From assembly GCA_036244855.1 (NCBI GenBank), contig BQKZ01006934.1:14711-35797 (forward strand): 21,087 nucleotides of DNA, given 5' to 3'. The first letter of the stretch is position 1. Each line of letters starts with the position of its first letter. The translations under genes and the position numbers were made by a program. Source of the stretch: Temnopleurus reevesii. Its lineage: Eukaryota; Echinodermata; Echinoidea; Temnopleuroida; Temnopleuridae. Of this stretch, positions 18,929 to 21,087 are shown in pieces. The notes below the pieces were generated by a model, which worked only from the letters and a program-made list of their open reading frames with translations, was not told the DNA's origin and made no database searches.

Positions 18929-20619
18929 CTTTGTAGAAAAAGACAACAATCAATTTGTTTAAAAATCCTGAAGCAGTATTCATGATAAATACATTGATAT
19001 CTATCCGATACTTTTTCTTTCCCTAAAGTATTACATTAAAGCCATTGTTTAACATTGTTTTCATTTAAAAAAACTGCCAGATCCTAGAAGTTATCTGAAA
19101 GGTTGATGGTGCATATAAACTAAACTGGGAAAATATTAGGCTTTAAAATCAACGTTTAGTGCTTGAAACAAGCGAAAATCTAAAACTTCGCCTCCAAAGG
19201 CTTTGTACAGGAATTAATGCGTCATCCTTACGCTTTAATTCAATATACATAGATATCTTGATAGTGCATCCATAACTTTCTTTATTTTTGGATCCTTTGT
19301 TGATTTTTCATCGATCTGAATATATTTAGATAGGACAGACAGCTTGGTTTGAAAATTTGTATAAATTGTGCAACTGCAATGTGTGACAATGCCTTTAATG
19401 ATATCAACATGCTTTTCTCCTTTCCATCCACATAGAAAATGAAAAACACAGAAATGAAATGCAATTAAAATCACATGAATTTAGTCTTGGAAGTGGAGCA
19501 TAATTCACCATCCCTTCCCTTTATTTCGATCAAAGGTCCCTCTCCTATCATTATCTATCTTTTCTTCACTCTTTTCTAGTCAGGTATTCCCCTGTAGATA
19601 ATTCATAAGACTATAAACTGGGATTTAAACGCAATACATTCCATACAGCGCTGAAAAGGCTTCTCTTTGAAAGGGTTAATTGTGCTTTCAAATGTTTTAC
19701 CTGCAAAACACATTTCCACTGGTAGTTAAAATCCTGGCTCTCTGTGTTCAACTATAATTGTTTTAGCAGACTGTGAAAATGTAGTTTTATGAGATCTGGA
19801 AAATGGACTTGATCTGTTGGGCAGTTAATACGGAGTATAAGCAAATACAGAAGTACTTACATTTCCAATGTAGGAGTGATCTGGTTGTATCATTCTTGCA
19901 TCTTTGTAGTCCCGCTGCCAAATCCTAGACTATAGAGGTGAAAGTTCAGAAGTCATATTTTCAAATAGATGATCATACTAACAAAAATTCATACTGTGGA
20001 ATAATATTGTTTCTCTTTTTTTTTTTTAAAGAAAAGCCATATACTGATGATCATGAAATTCAGTATCAGTGTACATGCAGGACCTTGTTGAAAAACAGTG
20101 TTTATATAAAAAGATGTTGAAATAAATAAATAAATAAATTCTTTTCTATTTTTCTGTAGAAAGATTGATGTTATCACAGATCCTCATTTTCTTTCAGTCT
20201 TCATTTATTCATTTCGTTTCAAACGAAACAGGGTATTGCAAACAAAAAGGTGTGCATACATAACAAAGCCATTACACAGGTTTTCTAGATTCCAATTGAG
20301 TCAGCTCTTTCCTTATCCATTTCACAATGTACTTTACTCCAAAATCACTTTTCTATGCTGTTTCTCTTTGAGGAAGTGTAACAAGAATTGTCCATTGCTA
20401 TTCATTAAGTCTTTTGATTAATGGGTTCTATTTTGAATAAGACATTCATTATTTATATCCTATCCACACTGGACAACCCCCCATCCACCAAAGAAAATAA
20501 GATAAACAGCACTAAAAAAAACATATGGATAGTGACCAATTGATTCACTGTGACTTTCCTTGCTTAGAAATAGCCAGCACTCACAAATTAATGAAAGGCC
20601 ATCAAACTTCCCTACTCAC
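18929..20619 (-). other. WDR33: Introns either side of exon B
   Basis: Apart from exon B this stretch is AT-rich intron. It holds a T run near 20020 and a short AAATA/AATAAAT tract at about 20122-20140. No gene or mobile element was recognised. Confidence 0.7.
19861..19929 (-). CDS. WDR33: WDR33 exon B: linker before the propeller
   Basis: A 69-nt exon of exactly 23 codons, phase 0 at both ends. It reads SRIWQRDYKDARMIQPDHSY followed by IGN. Human WDR33 has [20 protein letters not shown] at the same place. The acceptor AG is at 19930-19931 and the donor GTAAGT at 19855-19860. Both neighbours are WDR33 exons in the same phase. It is too short to be noticed by length alone; the identification rests on the protein match and the two splice sites. 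Confidence 0.9.
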
Positions 20620-20731
20620 CTGAAGATATTTGATGACCGAAGTATTGTAATCCACAGTTCTTCTTTGCAGGTTATTTTTCAATCTTTTCTGGTCAAAGTT
20701 TGTTGCATTGGTTGGACCATGGTCTTGATTT
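20620..20731 (-). CDS. WDR33: WDR33 exon A: N-terminal RNA-contact segment
   Basis: This 112-nt internal exon encodes 37 codons after one leading base. It includes NFDQKRLKNN, QRRTVDYN and SVIKYLQ, which align with human WDR33 FDGKRMRKAVNRKTIDYN and SVIKYLE. Established: WDR33 is a subunit of the CPSF polyadenylation-signal recognition module. In the human complex this stretch approaches the AAUAAA RNA, with Phe43 and nearby Lys/Arg residues contacting it. The equivalent Phe and the K-R pair are present here. The donor is CAG|GTGAGT (GT at 20618-20619), and the exon ends in phase 0. I chose the acceptor at 20732-20733 because a T-rich tract precedes it; an AG at 20724-20725 is possible. A stop codon lies in frame just upstream, so the start Met must be in an earlier exon. 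Confidence 0.9.
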
Positions 20732-21087
20732 CTTCAATGAAAAATAACAAAAATAGTTAAGTAATCCAACAAGAACTGAATAGAAAATAATCACCAATAG
20801 AACATACTTCCCGATAGTGAAAATAAGAAAATTTCATTTGTGTACAAAATTATTGAGAAGCCTTGAGAAACAATTTCTACACAAATATAATTGCAAGAAA
20901 ACTCCTTAAATAGAATGTGAATTTTTTGATGAAGCACATTTTAGTACAAGCGACATCGATTGAACGATGCATAAAGTGGAACTTTGGAAGTAGAGCTATA
21001 GTATCCCGTAATTAGAAACCATCTGGAATAAAATTATTGGAAATGGTTTTTCGACGGATATCAATAGGTATGGGTGTGAACCTTTAC
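20732..21087 (-). other. WDR33: Intron upstream of exon A
   Basis: 356 bases of AT-rich sequence. I looked for the first coding exon (human N-terminus has a PRFQHQAPRQLFYKRP-type segment) and found no match, so exon 1, the start codon and the promoter lie beyond the window. Confidence 0.7.

Noticed and set aside
19235..19474. 79-residue minus-strand frame in an intron
   Set aside because: No family resemblance, AT-driven composition, and overlapping frames of equal quality; treated as chance.

Overview
This is a 21 kb piece of an animal nuclear genome. It is intron-rich and AT-rich, and it is crowded with short inverted-repeat elements. The only gene I can support is the WDR33 orthologue, on the minus strand, with transcription running from high to low coordinates. 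WDR33 is the WD40 subunit of the cleavage and polyadenylation specificity factor that reads the AAUAAA signal. The protein resembles vertebrate WDR33, but the repeat landscape looks like a marine invertebrate deuterostome, most likely an echinoderm such as a sea urchin. That placement is an inference with modest confidence.

Layout in transcription order. Exon A (20731-20620) and exon B (19929-19861) encode the N-terminal RNA-contact segment. Exons C (18928-18824), D (18127-18032), E (16424-16270), F (11566-11469), G (7791-7513) and H (6962-6884) encode most of the WD40 propeller. Next come exons I, J and K, each present twice: I2/J2/K2 (5928-5818, 5365-5268, 4654-4571), then I1/J1/K1 (3189-3079, 2072-1975, 1327-1244). 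Exon L (404-60) encodes the conserved post-propeller segment and a charged coiled coil. The first coding exon lies above 21087 and the C-terminal exons lie below 1. All junctions are GT-AG and all phases agree. One copy each of A to L gives 1631 nt, about 543 codons.

The most unusual feature is the duplicated I-J-K cassette. All six exons are intact with usable splice sites. They differ at 25 of 293 positions, but only one residue changes (Ser versus Ala at the end of K). A cassette is 293 nt, not a multiple of three, so using both cassettes in one mRNA shifts the frame and hits a stop. By frame the cassettes are therefore mutually exclusive. A long inverted repeat lies between them, next to a single ambiguous base (4440). 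That base means an assembly or haplotype artefact must be excluded, although silent divergence in exon I looks too high for alleles.

The locus also holds dead exon copies. There is an exon G relic with an intact acceptor but an in-frame stop, an exon H relic with an intact donor and a stop, and decayed exon I relics in both cassette units. The rest is intron, carrying several families of short terminal-inverted-repeat elements and hairpins. I found no tRNA or rRNA gene, no transposase or reverse transcriptase frame, and no second protein-coding gene.
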